A stretch of DNA of 60,941 bases from assembly GCA_031276355.1 (NCBI GenBank), contig JAISNC010000093.1, positions 1-60,941 of the forward strand, read 5' to 3'. The notes beneath the pieces were generated by a model. The model ran no database searches and was not told the DNA's origin. It worked only from the letters and a program-made list of their open reading frames with translations. This document shows positions 1-8,205 of this stretch, one piece after another. This DNA comes from Odoribacteraceae bacterium. Lineage in GTDB: Bacteria > Bacteroidota > Bacteroidia > Bacteroidales > Marinifilaceae. The number at the start of each line of letters is the position of its first letter. The first letter of the stretch is position 1. Position numbers and translations under genes: made by a program.

Positions 1-109
1 TCGTTTCGTCAACGACGGCAACCATCCGTCGCCTCGACTTTCTGTGATGCAGTCGCCCGACTGTCATCAACAACGCCGCTACTGCGGCTACAATCAATAC
101 TGTTTTCAT
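1..109 (-). CDS. Partial hypothetical protein, N-terminal 36 residues
   Basis: An open frame runs from an ATG at 109 on the minus strand to the window edge without a stop. The visible residues start MKTVLIVAAVAALLMTVG, a short hydrophobic stretch like a signal anchor, and continue into a basic segment (HHRKSRRR). The gene continues outside the window, so no function can be given. It is divergent from the S41 protease gene; the 233 bp between them are AT-rich with no convincing promoter pair. The small size of the visible part keeps confidence modest. Confidence 0.4.
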   Translation of the reverse strand, partial: MKTVLIVAAVAALLMTVGRLHHRKSRRRMVAVVDET

Positions 110-342
110 TTTCTACATATAATCCTGACGGTATAGACAAGTGAACATCGAAAATATTTTAATCGCCGACCGTTAATGTTGGTCTCGGCAACCGTCCCCC
201 CTTCCTTGGCTCTTCCCGCTCATTTGCATGAACGCGAAGTTATCTTGCAACATGTATTTAAAAATTAATTAGGCGCGTCTATTTTGGTTATATCGTATAA
301 TAGTTTTACTTTAGGCCCATCGAATCATTTTAATTTTTAATT

Positions 343-1755
343 ATGACAAGGTTTTATGTTTTTTTATGGAGTGCCTGCCTGGGCGTTTTTTTCACTGCTT
401 GTGAAAAAGAGAGCAATGAGGAAAAAAAGAGCAAGGCGGAACGACTGCACGTGAATGAATTTATCGCTGAGGTAATGGATTACTATTACTTGTGGAACGA
501 TCGAGTCCCCCATATCCGGCCCAATGCCGCTACCGATCCGCGAGACTACCTGAATTCCTTACTGTATAAGGATGATCATTGGTCGTATCTCACCGACGAC
601 AAAGAACGCTTTTTGGAAGAAGAGATCACGCGAACGGGAGAATCCTCCGGTTACGACCTTTCCTTCGGGAGGTTTGGCGATCGGACCATTTTTGCCATCG
701 TCAACTATGTTTATCCCGGATCACCCGCGGCGGCGGCAGGGATAAAACGAGGTGATTTTATCCTGCAATTGAATAAAGCGGCCCTGACGGACGAAACCTA
801 TATGGAGCTATACAACGCGGGCACGCACCTGCTCACGTTAGGAAAATACGAGGGGGGAGGACAGATATCCGCGACCGTTACCGTCACCGTTACCTCCGTG
901 AAGATGGATCAGAATCCGGTGCTTATCAACAAGGTAGTGACGGAGGGGACGCATAAAATCGGCTACTTGATGTATACCGGCTTCGTGAGTAACTTCAAGC
1001 AACAGCTGATCGACGCGTTGACCGGTTTCAAAGAGGAGCAGATCACCGATCTCGTGCTTGACCTCCGCTACAATCCCGGTGGGGAGATCGATGTGGCCAC
1101 CCTCCTCTGTAGCGCGATCGTACCCCCCGCGCAGATGAAAAGGGAGAATATCCTCATCAAGCACCAGTGGAACGCCCAGCGACAAGCTGAGTATGAAAAC
1201 GCCGAGCGAGAGAACCCGGAAGAGTATAAAGGATATCTCTCGACCTGTTTCGAGGAAGTCTCCTATAATCTGGGTCTATCGCGCGTCTACGTGCTGACAT
1301 CCAGATCCTCGGCCTCGGCCTCCGAGTTGCTTGTCGTGGGATTGGAGGCGTACATGGACGTGATTCAGATAGGAGATACCACGCATGGCAAGTACACCGC
1401 CATGGTGCTTATATCCCCCACGGATAAAACGATCGAGAAGTGGATGCTCCTTCCTGTCGTGTATAAATTTATGAATGCCAAGGGAAAAACCGATTTTAAG
1501 GATGGGTTAAGCCCCCTTTACTTGTTGCCGGAATCTCTTCCCTTCTCCCCGCTTGGGGATCTGGATGAACCCCTGTTGGCGAAAGCCATCGCCTTGATTA
1601 CCGGCCAAGAAACGGAAGCGGCGAAACCTTTCAGCGAAGAGGTGACATGGCTAACGCCTCCGCCGAGAAGGGTGTTGGAGGGGTATCTACTGTATCGATG
1701 GCCCGACGGCAAGAGTGGCTCGTTACTCCCGTTTAAGCAACAAAATGTGAAATAG
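343..1755 (+). CDS. S41 family (C-terminal processing) peptidase, lipoprotein
   Basis: This is a 470-aa serine protease of the S41/CTP family, probably anchored in the outer membrane or periplasmic face as a lipoprotein. The signal peptide ends in a lipobox, FFTAC, with the lipidated Cys near residue 20. A PDZ-like segment spans roughly residues 104-155 (YPGSPAAAAGIKRGD). The S41 core follows from about 205, with LDLRYNPGG near 240, the serine motif SSASASEL at 322-329 and the general-base lysine in GDTTHGKYTA at about 350, so the Ser/Lys dyad looks intact. The gene lies 2 bp upstream of the helix-hairpin-helix gene, implying co-transcription. Bacteroidales carry many such lipoprotein S41 peptidases; the substrate is unknown. 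Confidence 0.9.
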   Translation: MTRFYVFLWSACLGVFFTACEKESNEEKKSKAERLHVNEFIAEVMDYYYLWNDRVPHIRPNAATDPRDYLNSLLYKDDHWSYLTDDKERFLEEEITRTGESSGYDLSFGRFGDRTIFAIVNYVYPGSPAAAAGIKRGDFILQLNKAALTDETYMELYNAGTHLLTLGKYEGGGQISATVTVTVTSVKMDQNPVLINKVVTEGTHKIGYLMYTGFVSNFKQQLIDALTGFKEEQITDLVLDLRYNPGGEIDVATLLCSAIVPPAQMKRENILIKHQWNAQRQAEYENAERENPEEYKGYLSTCFEEVSYNLGLSRVYVLTSRSSASASELLVVGLEAYMDVIQIGDTTHGKYTAMVLISPTDKTIEKWMLLPVVYKFMNAKGKTDFKDGLSPLYLLPESLPFSPLGDLDEPLLAKAIALITGQETEAAKPFSEEVTWLTPPPRRVLEGYLLYRWPDGKSGSLLPFKQQNVK

Positions 1756-1757
1756 AG

Positions 1758-2375
1758 ATGCGCTTGAGAAGAGTTGAGAAACAAGGGGGCGTGGTGCTCT
1801 GTCTTTTGATCGCCTTGTTGTTTTTTCTCCCGGAGTTAGTCGGGAACAAGAGACAACCACCCTTCTTGTTAGCCCGCGTGGAGGCGGGTGATTCGAAGCC
1901 GGGCAACCTGCGGGAGGACACGCTCCCGCCGCCGAAAAAACATGTCACTCCGCGTCCCCCCTCCGTTTCAAAGCGTCCACCCCCGCCGCTTGTCGAGTTA
2001 AATAGTGCCGACAGCATCGCGTTGGTGAAGGTGAGGGGTATTGGTGCCTATTATGCCTCCCGTATCCTGCGTTACAGGGCGTTGCTGGGGGGATTTTATA
2101 GTACGGGACAGTTGAAGGAGTTAAACGGCAAATACCTCTCCTTCGACACGTTGCTCCACCTTTTTACCGTTGATCCTGCGCTGATTCGTAAGAAGGCGCT
2201 GGACACGATGAGTTTTAGATCTATGCTCCGTCACCCCTACTTGGAGTATGAAGACGTTGAATTGATCTTTAACGCCAAGCGGGCAGCGGGCGACTCGCTC
2301 TCGTACTCCCTGTTGGAAGAGAAAAAAGTGCTCGTTCCGCAAAAACTGAAGAAGATAAAACCTTATTTTCAATGA
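1758..2375 (+). CDS. Helix-hairpin-helix (ComEA-like) protein
   Basis: A 205-aa protein with one hydrophobic N-terminal segment (VVLCLLIALLFFLPELV, about residues 11-27), a Pro-rich linker, and a ComEA-type helix-hairpin-helix region from about residue 78 (VELNSADSIALVKVRGIGAYYASRIL). A second, more degenerate HhH-like repeat follows around 145-200 (HPYLEYEDVELIF). Proteins of this shape bind DNA without sequence specificity; ComEA relatives act in DNA uptake, but the Bacteroidota versions are mostly uncharacterised. It starts 2 bp after the S41 protease stop. The ATG follows GAG rather than a clear ribosome binding site, as is normal for this phylum. Confidence 0.8.
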   Translation: MRLRRVEKQGGVVLCLLIALLFFLPELVGNKRQPPFLLARVEAGDSKPGNLREDTLPPPKKHVTPRPPSVSKRPPPPLVELNSADSIALVKVRGIGAYYASRILRYRALLGGFYSTGQLKELNGKYLSFDTLLHLFTVDPALIRKKALDTMSFRSMLRHPYLEYEDVELIFNAKRAAGDSLSYSLLEEKKVLVPQKLKKIKPYFQ

Positions 2376-2413
2376 AGTATCTCGTACTTAGTTCAATAAA
2401 ATAGATTTGTACC

Positions 2414-4888
2414 ATGAAAAAAGTGATCGTTATCACCCTCTCCCTGCTCGTTGGCGTGATCGGCATCTTGATCGCCATTCCCTTCTTTTTCAAGGAAGAT
2501 GTCTTGCGGTTGATCGAGCGTCAATCGTCCAAATATATCCGGGGCCAGTTAGTGATCGGGGACATGAAGATTAGCATGTTCAGGAACTTTCCGAATCTCA
2601 GCGTTACCTTGACCGACGTGCAACTTTCCGGGACGGGCGGGGAGGCCGCTGACACGCTTGTGCTGGTGCCCCGGTTCGAGGCCTCCGTCAACTTGAAATC
2701 GCTTGTCTGGGGCAACGAGATCATCGTGAATCATCTCCTATTGAAAGACGCGCGTTTGGCCTTGCAGGTGAATGCAGCGGGGAACTCTAACTGGGACATC
2801 CTCCTTCCCCCTACCGACACGCTCGCCACGAAAACGGAAGGTAAAAGGGACGAAGATGACTCCTCGATTCGCTTGAGTCATATCGCGATTGAAAACCTCT
2901 CCTGCGTTTATGACGATATCCCGGCTGCTCTGCATGCTGGCGCGGAGAAGATCTCGCTCCGCCTGCAGGGCAATTTTTCGGAGACAAACACCCTCTTGGC
3001 GCTGGGCCTCCATGTGGAAAACACCTCTCTTTGGGTGGCCAACACCGCGTGGTTAACCCATCTGCATCTTGACTGGAACACGGAGATACAGGCTAACCTG
3101 CGTGACTTTATCTTTGAAATTCGAAAAAGTGACCTCTCCCTGAACGACTTGAAATTGGATTTCGCGGGTAGCGTCGGGCTTGCCGACGATAGACTTCTCC
3201 TCGATTTGGCGCTGAACGCTCCCGACACTCGCTTTGAGAGCTTGCTGGCGCTGCTCCCGGAAAAGTTCCGATCGCTCCTCGATGGGATCAATACCACGGG
3301 CGAGTTTAAACTGCATGCGACCGCGCGGGGCGAGTATCATGGCGATCATCTCCCGGCCGTTGACTTGCAATTCGGGATCATGAACGCCAGTTTGCAATAC
3401 CCGAACTTGCCGGAGTCTATCGAAGCGATCAACCTGGAACTTCATGTTTCTCATCCCGGTGGAAGTCTGGTTGCCACGAATATCGACTTGAGCAAGCTCC
3501 TCTTTCGTGTCGCGAACAACCCGTTCGAGATGCGCTTGAACGTAACGAACCTCGCGGATCCCCGTCTCAACGGTATGGTAAAAGGCATTCTCCATTTCGA
3601 GAGCTTGAAGCGAGCACTGCCCCTCGCGAAGATCACCCTCGAGGGCACCCTGGCCGCGGATCTCTCCTTCGACGGGAAATACGCGTACATCGAACAGGAG
3701 GAATACGAGAAATTCTCCGCGCGTGGGCATCTCTCGTTGAAAGAGGTTCTTTTCAAGAACGATCGCTTTCCCGGTGGGATAGCCATTTCGTCCGGGGAGA
3801 TGAAGATCACCCCGTCGCGCCTGGATCTCTCCAATCTCCAGCTGAAGGTCAACTCTTCCGACGTGCGGTTGGAGGGGCATCTCTCCAACTACCTATCCTA
3901 TCTCCTGAAGGGACAAGCGCTGAAAGGAGATTTTGTCCTCTCCTCCTCGCTCCTGAATCTCAACGAACTCTACGGTGGTGCTTCTGCCGGTGCGACGACG
4001 ACCTCCGATACCACCACGGGTGTCATCGCGGTGCCGAAAAACCTGCAACTGGGGCTTGATGCCCGCGTGGGTACGCTCCTCTTCGATGACTTGGTCATCC
4101 AGAATATCCGCGGGAATGTGCGGACGAACGACGGGATTGCCACCCTGAAAGAGATGAGCCTGGATCTTTTGAACGGGAAGATCCTCCTCGGTGGCTCTTA
4201 TAACACGGTGAATATACAAAAACCGACGGTGGATTTTGACGTTAACGCGTCTGCTATCGACCTTGACGAGGCGTATAAAGCTTTCTCGTTTATCCGGGCG
4301 AGCCTTCCCGTTGCCGTGCATTGCCAGGGAAAAGTCTCTGCCGTCATGCGGTTCGCCGCGGGGTTAGACCGGGAGATGTGCCCGGAGATCACTACCATGA
4401 GTGGTGGGGGAACTCTCTCCGCGTCCGACATCCTCGTCAATGACAATCCGGCGTTAGACGAACTTGCCGCCTTGCTTCACAACGAGGAGTTGAGTCGCCT
4501 GAGAATCTCCGACCTGAAGATAGCGTTCAAGATGGAGCAAGGGAATATCACCGTGGAGCCGTTTACCACGAAACTCGCCGGTCAACAGGTGACGATGTAC
4601 GGTGTGCAGGGGGCCACCGGGGCGATGGATTACACCCTCTCCGTCACCGTTCCTCGCGAGCATTTCGGGAAAGAGATAGAGAAACTCCTGGCCCCTATCC
4701 CCGGCTCGGCTCGGATCAAGAGCGTGGATATCGACGTGAAGATCGGCGGTACGCTGCATAAACCTACTTTCACGCTCGACCTCTCCAAGGTGCGTAAGGT
4801 CGTCGAAAAGGCCCTCAAGGAGCAAGTGGAGGAGAGTATCCAGAAAGAGATCATCAAAGGCATTGATAAACTGTTCAAACGTAAATAG
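2414..4888 (+). CDS. AsmA-like family protein
   Basis: An 824-aa protein of the AsmA/TamB-like bridge superfamily, thought to help lipid or outer-membrane protein homeostasis across the periplasm. One N-terminal transmembrane helix (VIVITLSLLVGVIGILIAI, residues 4-22) is followed directly by the typical AsmA start (RQSSKYIRGQLVIGDMKIS, with FRNFPNLSVTLTDVQL). A long beta-rich body follows. The C-terminus shows the family feature of TLHKPTFTLDLSK followed by a charged amphipathic helix ending FKRK. Length is usual for Bacteroidales AsmA-like proteins. It lies 38 bp after the HhH gene, possibly in the same transcript. The fold is well supported; the exact role is not. Confidence 0.88.
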   Translation: MKKVIVITLSLLVGVIGILIAIPFFFKEDVLRLIERQSSKYIRGQLVIGDMKISMFRNFPNLSVTLTDVQLSGTGGEAADTLVLVPRFEASVNLKSLVWGNEIIVNHLLLKDARLALQVNAAGNSNWDILLPPTDTLATKTEGKRDEDDSSIRLSHIAIENLSCVYDDIPAALHAGAEKISLRLQGNFSETNTLLALGLHVENTSLWVANTAWLTHLHLDWNTEIQANLRDFIFEIRKSDLSLNDLKLDFAGSVGLADDRLLLDLALNAPDTRFESLLALLPEKFRSLLDGINTTGEFKLHATARGEYHGDHLPAVDLQFGIMNASLQYPNLPESIEAINLELHVSHPGGSLVATNIDLSKLLFRVANNPFEMRLNVTNLADPRLNGMVKGILHFESLKRALPLAKITLEGTLAADLSFDGKYAYIEQEEYEKFSARGHLSLKEVLFKNDRFPGGIAISSGEMKITPSRLDLSNLQLKVNSSDVRLEGHLSNYLSYLLKGQALKGDFVLSSSLLNLNELYGGASAGATTTSDTTTGVIAVPKNLQLGLDARVGTLLFDDLVIQNIRGNVRTNDGIATLKEMSLDLLNGKILLGGSYNTVNIQKPTVDFDVNASAIDLDEAYKAFSFIRASLPVAVHCQGKVSAVMRFAAGLDREMCPEITTMSGGGTLSASDILVNDNPALDELAALLHNEELSRLRISDLKIAFKMEQGNITVEPFTTKLAGQQVTMYGVQGATGAMDYTLSVTVPREHFGKEIEKLLAPIPGSARIKSVDIDVKIGGTLHKPTFTLDLSKVRKVVEKALKEQVEESIQKEIIKGIDKLFKRK

Positions 4889-5012
4889 TGGAGGGCCGGT
4901 GCAGAAGTATAAGCAAGCCTGGCGCGCCCGGTCGTGTAGCGTTGCGTTCCTCATAGGATGCCCGGGTACGATCACGGTCGAGACAACCCTGGAAAATGAC
5001 GAGAGGAATTTG

Positions 5013-5050
5013 TGACAAATTGTCAGTTTTATTCTTGGCACGTTATTTGA
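5013..5050 (+). promoter_or_regulatory. Candidate sigma-54 promoter with adjacent palindrome, upstream of hsp20
   Basis: TGGCAC at 5036-5041, GTTAT, then TTGA at 5047-5050 matches the -24/-12 sigma-54 consensus (TGGCAC-N5-TTGC) except for the final C. The GG pair and the -12 GA are 10 bp apart, as required. Ten bp upstream lies a perfect inverted repeat, TGACA-AAT-TGTCA (5013-5025), a likely protein-binding site. Predicted transcription start is near 5062, leaving about 40 nt of leader. A strong Shine-Dalgarno-like AGGAGG (5091-5096) precedes the hsp20 ATG at 5105, which is unusual in this window. Confidence 0.6.
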
Positions 5051-5104
5051 AAATACTCTTTACGAAAACCATTGTTTAATCATTTAATATAGGAGGATCT
5101 GATT

Positions 5105-5533
5105 ATGAACTTGATTAGAAGAAATCAAAATTGGTTGCCCGATGTATTCAGTGATTTGTTCAGTAACGACTGGATGCTAAGGGCGAATGCGACGGCACCG
5201 GCGATCAATGTCATTGAGTCCGAGAGTGATTACAGGATCGAGGTGGCCGCTCCGGGCATGACTAAAGACGATTTTTGTGTCCGCATTGATGATGACAACA
5301 ATCTTGTTATCTCGATGGAGAAGAGGGTCGAAGACACGGAGAAGAACGAAAACGCGCTCTATCTGAGACGCGAATTTTCGTACAGCAAGTTTGAGCAAAA
5401 GATGACCCTTCCCAAAAACGCGGATAAAGAGAAGATCTCGGCCAAAATGGAGCACGGGGTGCTGAATGTCTCTATCCCTAAGATGAATGAAGAGGATCTC
5501 AAGAAGAACATGAAGGTGATTGAGGTCTGTTAG
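5105..5533 (+). CDS. Hsp20/alpha-crystallin family small heat-shock protein
   Basis: A 142-aa small heat-shock protein, an ATP-independent holdase for unfolding proteins in the cytoplasm. The alpha-crystallin domain covers about residues 32-135: it starts at APAINVIESESDYRIEVAAPGM, has the YLRREFSYSKFEQKMTLP strand region, and the conserved A-x-x-x-n-G-V-L motif as AKMEHGVLNVSIPK. Length is standard for Bacteroidota Hsp20. It is monocistronic, placed between a sigma-54-like promoter with a palindromic site and a hairpin terminator 33 bp after the stop. The AGGAGG 9 nt before the ATG fixes the start. Confidence 0.95.
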   Translation: MNLIRRNQNWLPDVFSDLFSNDWMLRANATAPAINVIESESDYRIEVAAPGMTKDDFCVRIDDDNNLVISMEKRVEDTEKNENALYLRREFSYSKFEQKMTLPKNADKEKISAKMEHGVLNVSIPKMNEEDLKKNMKVIEVC

Positions 5534-5565
5534 CGGGGGATAGCACGGACTAAAAACAGGAGGCG

Positions 5566-5601
5566 AAAGAGGGTGTGTCAAAACAGGCACATCCTCTTTT
5601 T
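5566..5601 (+). terminator. Rho-independent terminator after hsp20
   Basis: AAAGAGGGTGTG (5566-5577) pairs with CACATCCTCTTT (5588-5599) through a 12-bp stem with one G-U pair, followed by T residues. The GGGTGTGTCAAAA inside it resembles the ends of the inverted-repeat element beginning at 5926, so the terminator may derive from a mobile-element end next to the transposase relic. Confidence 0.75.
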
Positions 5602-5636
5602 CTATCACCTTCCTAAGAGTCTTTGTATTGTTCTCT

Positions 5637-5900
5637 CTACGTGGCGATCTTTTTGTTTGTCAAGTAGTGAGTTGGTGGCAACCAGCCATATTGGTCAACA
5701 AAGAGCCTAAAAATGGCGATTATCAAGCGAGCAAAGTCTCCATTTCCTGTTTTTGCAAGTTTAGCACATGGTTTTTTGAGGTTAAAGGCCGTGGCAAAGA
5801 AGGCAAAGTCCATTGCAATCTTGTCTTTTCCGAAGTGTCAGCAGCGTCGGTATGCCATGTTGTATTTCATTTGACCGAAGCCTGCCCCGTCTGGGCTTGA
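5637..5900 (-). pseudogene. C-terminal remnant of a DDE transposase (IS1182-like)
   Basis: Translating the minus strand from about 5900 to the TAG at 5637 gives a degraded transposase tail: FGQMKYNMAYRRC, an in-frame TGA, then HFGKDKIAMDFAFFATAF and NLKKPCAKL. This pattern (an FG.xKxNxxxRRF motif, then a GK(D/E)K..xDFAFFAxAFNLKK motif) is typical of the C-terminus of IS1182-family transposases. Only about 85 codons remain, with an internal stop and no catalytic part, so it is dead. The plus-strand ORF listed over the same bases is its shadow. Family assignment is by motif only. Confidence 0.65.
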
Positions 5901-5925
5901 GAAAGCCTGGGCTTTTTACAATAAA

Positions 5926-6514
5926 AAGGGGGTGTGTCAAACGTCAGATTTCGTCATTGCGATCCGCATAGCTGGAAGCAATCCAGAAACCCGTAAAACC
6001 CCTGGATTGCTTCACCCTCCGGGTGGGGTGGCATAAATCAAGTATCATTTTCCTTGATTTATGTTTTTCATTTCTATTATTAATTTCATATCCCCTGATT
6101 ATCATAAATATAAAATTAGATTAAAACAATATGTGGCTGGTGTTTTTTTTAAGACAATGCCTATTTATGCCACCCCACCCTTCGGGTTACCAATGACGGG
6201 AATTACAATCTTTGTTTTCGTCATTAGTAGCTGTCTCGAACGTCCCGAATGAATGTCATCGGGCGAGTGTAATTCGAAATAATTCATTGACGTATTGGTT
6301 TCTGGATTGCTTCCTGCTGCGCAGATCGCAATGACGGTACACGTGGGGCGTCGTGACGGTACACGCCCCAGTGTCGTTGCGCTCTTCCGTCAGTGCCTTT
6401 GGTTTCGTCATTGCGAATCCCGGAGGGTGAAGCAATCCAGGGGTTTATGGATTGCTGGATTGCTTCCCGCTGCGCGGATCGCAATGACGAAATCTGACGT
6501 TTGACATACCCTTT
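5926..6514. repeat. Inverted-repeat (MITE-like) element built of REP-type units
   Basis: The left end (from 5926) and the reverse complement of the right end (up to 6514) share about 60 bp with few differences, including GTCAAACGTCAGATTTCGTC and ATTGCGATCCGC. Inside are further copies, in both orientations, of a REP-like unit: CGTCATTGCGATCCGC, then GGAAGCAATCCAG, near 5951-5985, 6300-6336 and 6410-6490. No ORF of credible coding character lies inside; the listed ORFs are low-complexity translations of the repeats. A second element is nested at 6021-6180. Confidence 0.65.
6021..6180. repeat. Small AT-rich element with perfect 18-bp terminal inverted repeats
   Basis: GGGTGGGGTGGCATAAAT at 6021-6038 is repeated exactly as its reverse complement at 6163-6180. 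The 124 bp between are markedly AT-rich compared with the surroundings. It interrupts a REP-type unit: the sequence GGATTGCTTCACCCTCCGGG is whole (reverse complement) near 6420-6440 but is broken here by the insert. This is the layout of a small non-autonomous transposable element. It contains no credible gene. Confidence 0.6.
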
Positions 6515-6781
6515 TAATCAAGTGTCGTCCCTGCGAGACTGGGTGGGAGATGTGTTCCCTGGCGGCCGTAAGCTAAAGCATACGGTTAATAGAGTGTCGT
6601 CCCCGCGGGACTGGGTGGGAGATGTGTTCCCTGCGGCCGTAAGCTAAAGCATACGGTTAATAGAGTGTCGTCCCCGCGGGACTTGGAGGCACGTGCGTCC
6701 CCCTGCTGCCGTACACTAAAGTGCACGGTTAATCAAGTGTCGTCCCCGCGGGACTGGGTGGGAGATGTGTTCCCTGGCGGG
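6514..6781. repeat. 72-bp tandem repeat, about 3.7 copies
   Basis: Units start at 6514, 6586, 6657 and 6729 (lengths 72, 71, 72 and a partial fourth), each beginning TTAAT(C/A)(A/G)AGTGTCGTCC, then CGCGGGACTGGGTGGGAGAT. Copy 3 has diverged in its middle; copies 1, 2 and 4 are nearly identical. Units abut directly with no spacers, so this is not a CRISPR array. No ORF or RNA gene is recognised in it. It fills the gap between the nested element and the RidA-like gene. Confidence 0.85.
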
Positions 6782-6894
6782 GGGCTGTCTCAAAAGTCAA
6801 CTTTCGGGCGTTATCTCGCATTCCGTCCGGGATGCCCGGGGCTGAGGCAAAAAAACGAAACGGTCGAGATAGGATACCGCAAAAACAGGTGACA

Positions 6895-8034
6895 TCAAAA
6901 CGCTGCAAATCGCCCGTCTTCTGCGGCGGTTATGGCCATACACTCCGCTTCTATCAGCCAGCCCGGCCGGCATACGGGCGCCCATACGACTGCTTTGGGC
7001 ACGTGCGGGCAGGTTTCCGCCAGCCAGTCGCGCGTAATCCGGTAGTCCGGGGCATTGCGCAAGTATACGATCATGCAGGCAATATCTTCCGCACCGGCAC
7101 CGGCCTCGCAGAGAAGCGTCAGGATGTTTTCCCACATGCGTCCGGCCTGTTTCGTCACATCCGAGGGATGTACGATTTCTCCGCGATTGTTGATGCTCGC
7201 CGTACCGGAAATGAAGACGTGCCGGCGGTCGCCGTACTGTATGGCCGTGCCGCGCTCGAATGTCACGCCATACTCGTGCGTCGGGTTGAGATGCGTCGGG
7301 GCGCAAAGGTAGCGGATTTGTTCGGGCAGCAGCCCTTCGACGGCGTAAGCGTCCATAAACACCCGCGTATCGGGATGTACGTGCTTCCCTTCGATGCCCG
7401 TACTGGCAATAAAATGCGTATCTTTTGTCAATCCTTCCCGTTCGAAACACGCCCTGCGCGCGGCCACCATTCCCGCGTAGCGCACGTCGATGGCTTGTAC
7501 GAAAATCCACGTCCGCATACAGTTGTCGGCCAGTGTGCACCCTTCGGTCGAGAGAAGGTCGATGTATCGCGCGAAGATAAGCCTCGTTTGTTCCGCCTCG
7601 TCGGCGGCAGGCGCATACAGCCGTGTGTGAAACAGGTGGCGGTAGCCCGAGTGGGCGACAACCGCAGCCCGTTCATGGCCGGACAGGAATCCGCCGGGTA
7701 TCAGGTATAGCCACAACGCGACTTTGCTGCCGTCGGCGGGCGGTTGCTGCACGACAGAAACGGCCGCGTCGCCCTGTCCGCGCGGGATGAACGGGTACTG
7801 GCCGGCGGCATCGGCGACGAGATAACGTCTCCAGACGATTTCGGCACCGGGCAACTCTTCGAGCAGCCGTCCGACGGCTCTTTCTACGCGGGCGTGCTGG
7901 CACATCGCGTCGTATGTGGTATGGGTGATTCGGAGTATCGCGTGATATTCGGGGATATTCGCCCCCGGTCGGCTGAAAATGCCGAGCCGGGCGTGAACCG
8001 ACAAATCCTTCCACTCTAATGTACGGTAGTTCAT
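6895..8034 (-). CDS. RidA-superfamily (YjgF-like) protein with chorismatase-like N-terminal half
   Basis: A 379-aa protein. The C-terminal third (about 245-370) is a YjgF/Rid fold: GTAIQYGDRRHVFISGTASI, then DVTKQAGRMWENILTLL, AGAGAEDIACMIVYLR, and a late acidic motif AECMAI. The N-terminal half resembles the extra domain of chorismatase/FkbO-type members of the superfamily, which cleave chorismate-derived substrates; that part is inference. The ORF track starts at a TTG (8094) that lies inside a TATCTTTG promoter box, so the ATG at 8034 (MNYRTLEW) is preferred; an ATG at 8061 is the alternative. The gene is divergent from ispF with no linked pathway genes. Confidence 0.7.
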   Translation of the reverse strand: MNYRTLEWKDLSVHARLGIFSRPGANIPEYHAILRITHTTYDAMCQHARVERAVGRLLEELPGAEIVWRRYLVADAAGQYPFIPRGQGDAAVSVVQQPPADGSKVALWLYLIPGGFLSGHERAAVVAHSGYRHLFHTRLYAPAADEAEQTRLIFARYIDLLSTEGCTLADNCMRTWIFVQAIDVRYAGMVAARRACFEREGLTKDTHFIASTGIEGKHVHPDTRVFMDAYAVEGLLPEQIRYLCAPTHLNPTHEYGVTFERGTAIQYGDRRHVFISGTASINNRGEIVHPSDVTKQAGRMWENILTLLCEAGAGAEDIACMIVYLRNAPDYRITRDWLAETCPHVPKAVVWAPVCRPGWLIEAECMAITAAEDGRFAAF

Positions 8035-8091
8035 ATCTATTTTATAAAGGGAACAAGGCATCGTACCCGTTTCCGTTTTTGCGGACAGCGA

Positions 8092-8099
8092 CAAAGATA
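8092..8099 (-). promoter_or_regulatory. Bacteroidota -7 box for the RidA-like gene
   Basis: Read on the minus strand this is TATCTTTG, a perfect match to TAnnTTTG, 58 bp upstream of the chosen ATG. No TTG is found 18-21 bp further upstream, so the -33 element is weak or absent. Confidence 0.4.
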
Positions 8100-8205
8100 A
8101 TCATTAATTCATTCCATTACCTTGCTTCTGTTAGGGTGACGGCGGTTTGCTTTTTTTTTCGTATTATCGCGGAATAAAAACGGGGCAAAACACATCATAA
8201 AATTC

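Noticed and set aside
2402-2409. TAGATTTG as a -7 promoter box for the AsmA gene
   Set aside because: It matches TAnnTTTG but lies only 4 bp before the ATG, has no -33 TTG, and would place the transcription start inside the coding region.
5628-6504. Short plus-strand ORFs 5628-5900, 6061-6252 and 6295-6504
   Set aside because: The first is antisense to the transposase relic; the others translate repeat elements and AT-rich filler.
8035-8094. N-terminal extension of the RidA-like ORF
   Set aside because: The extension starts at a TTG that is part of a TATCTTTG promoter box; ATG 8034 is more credible.
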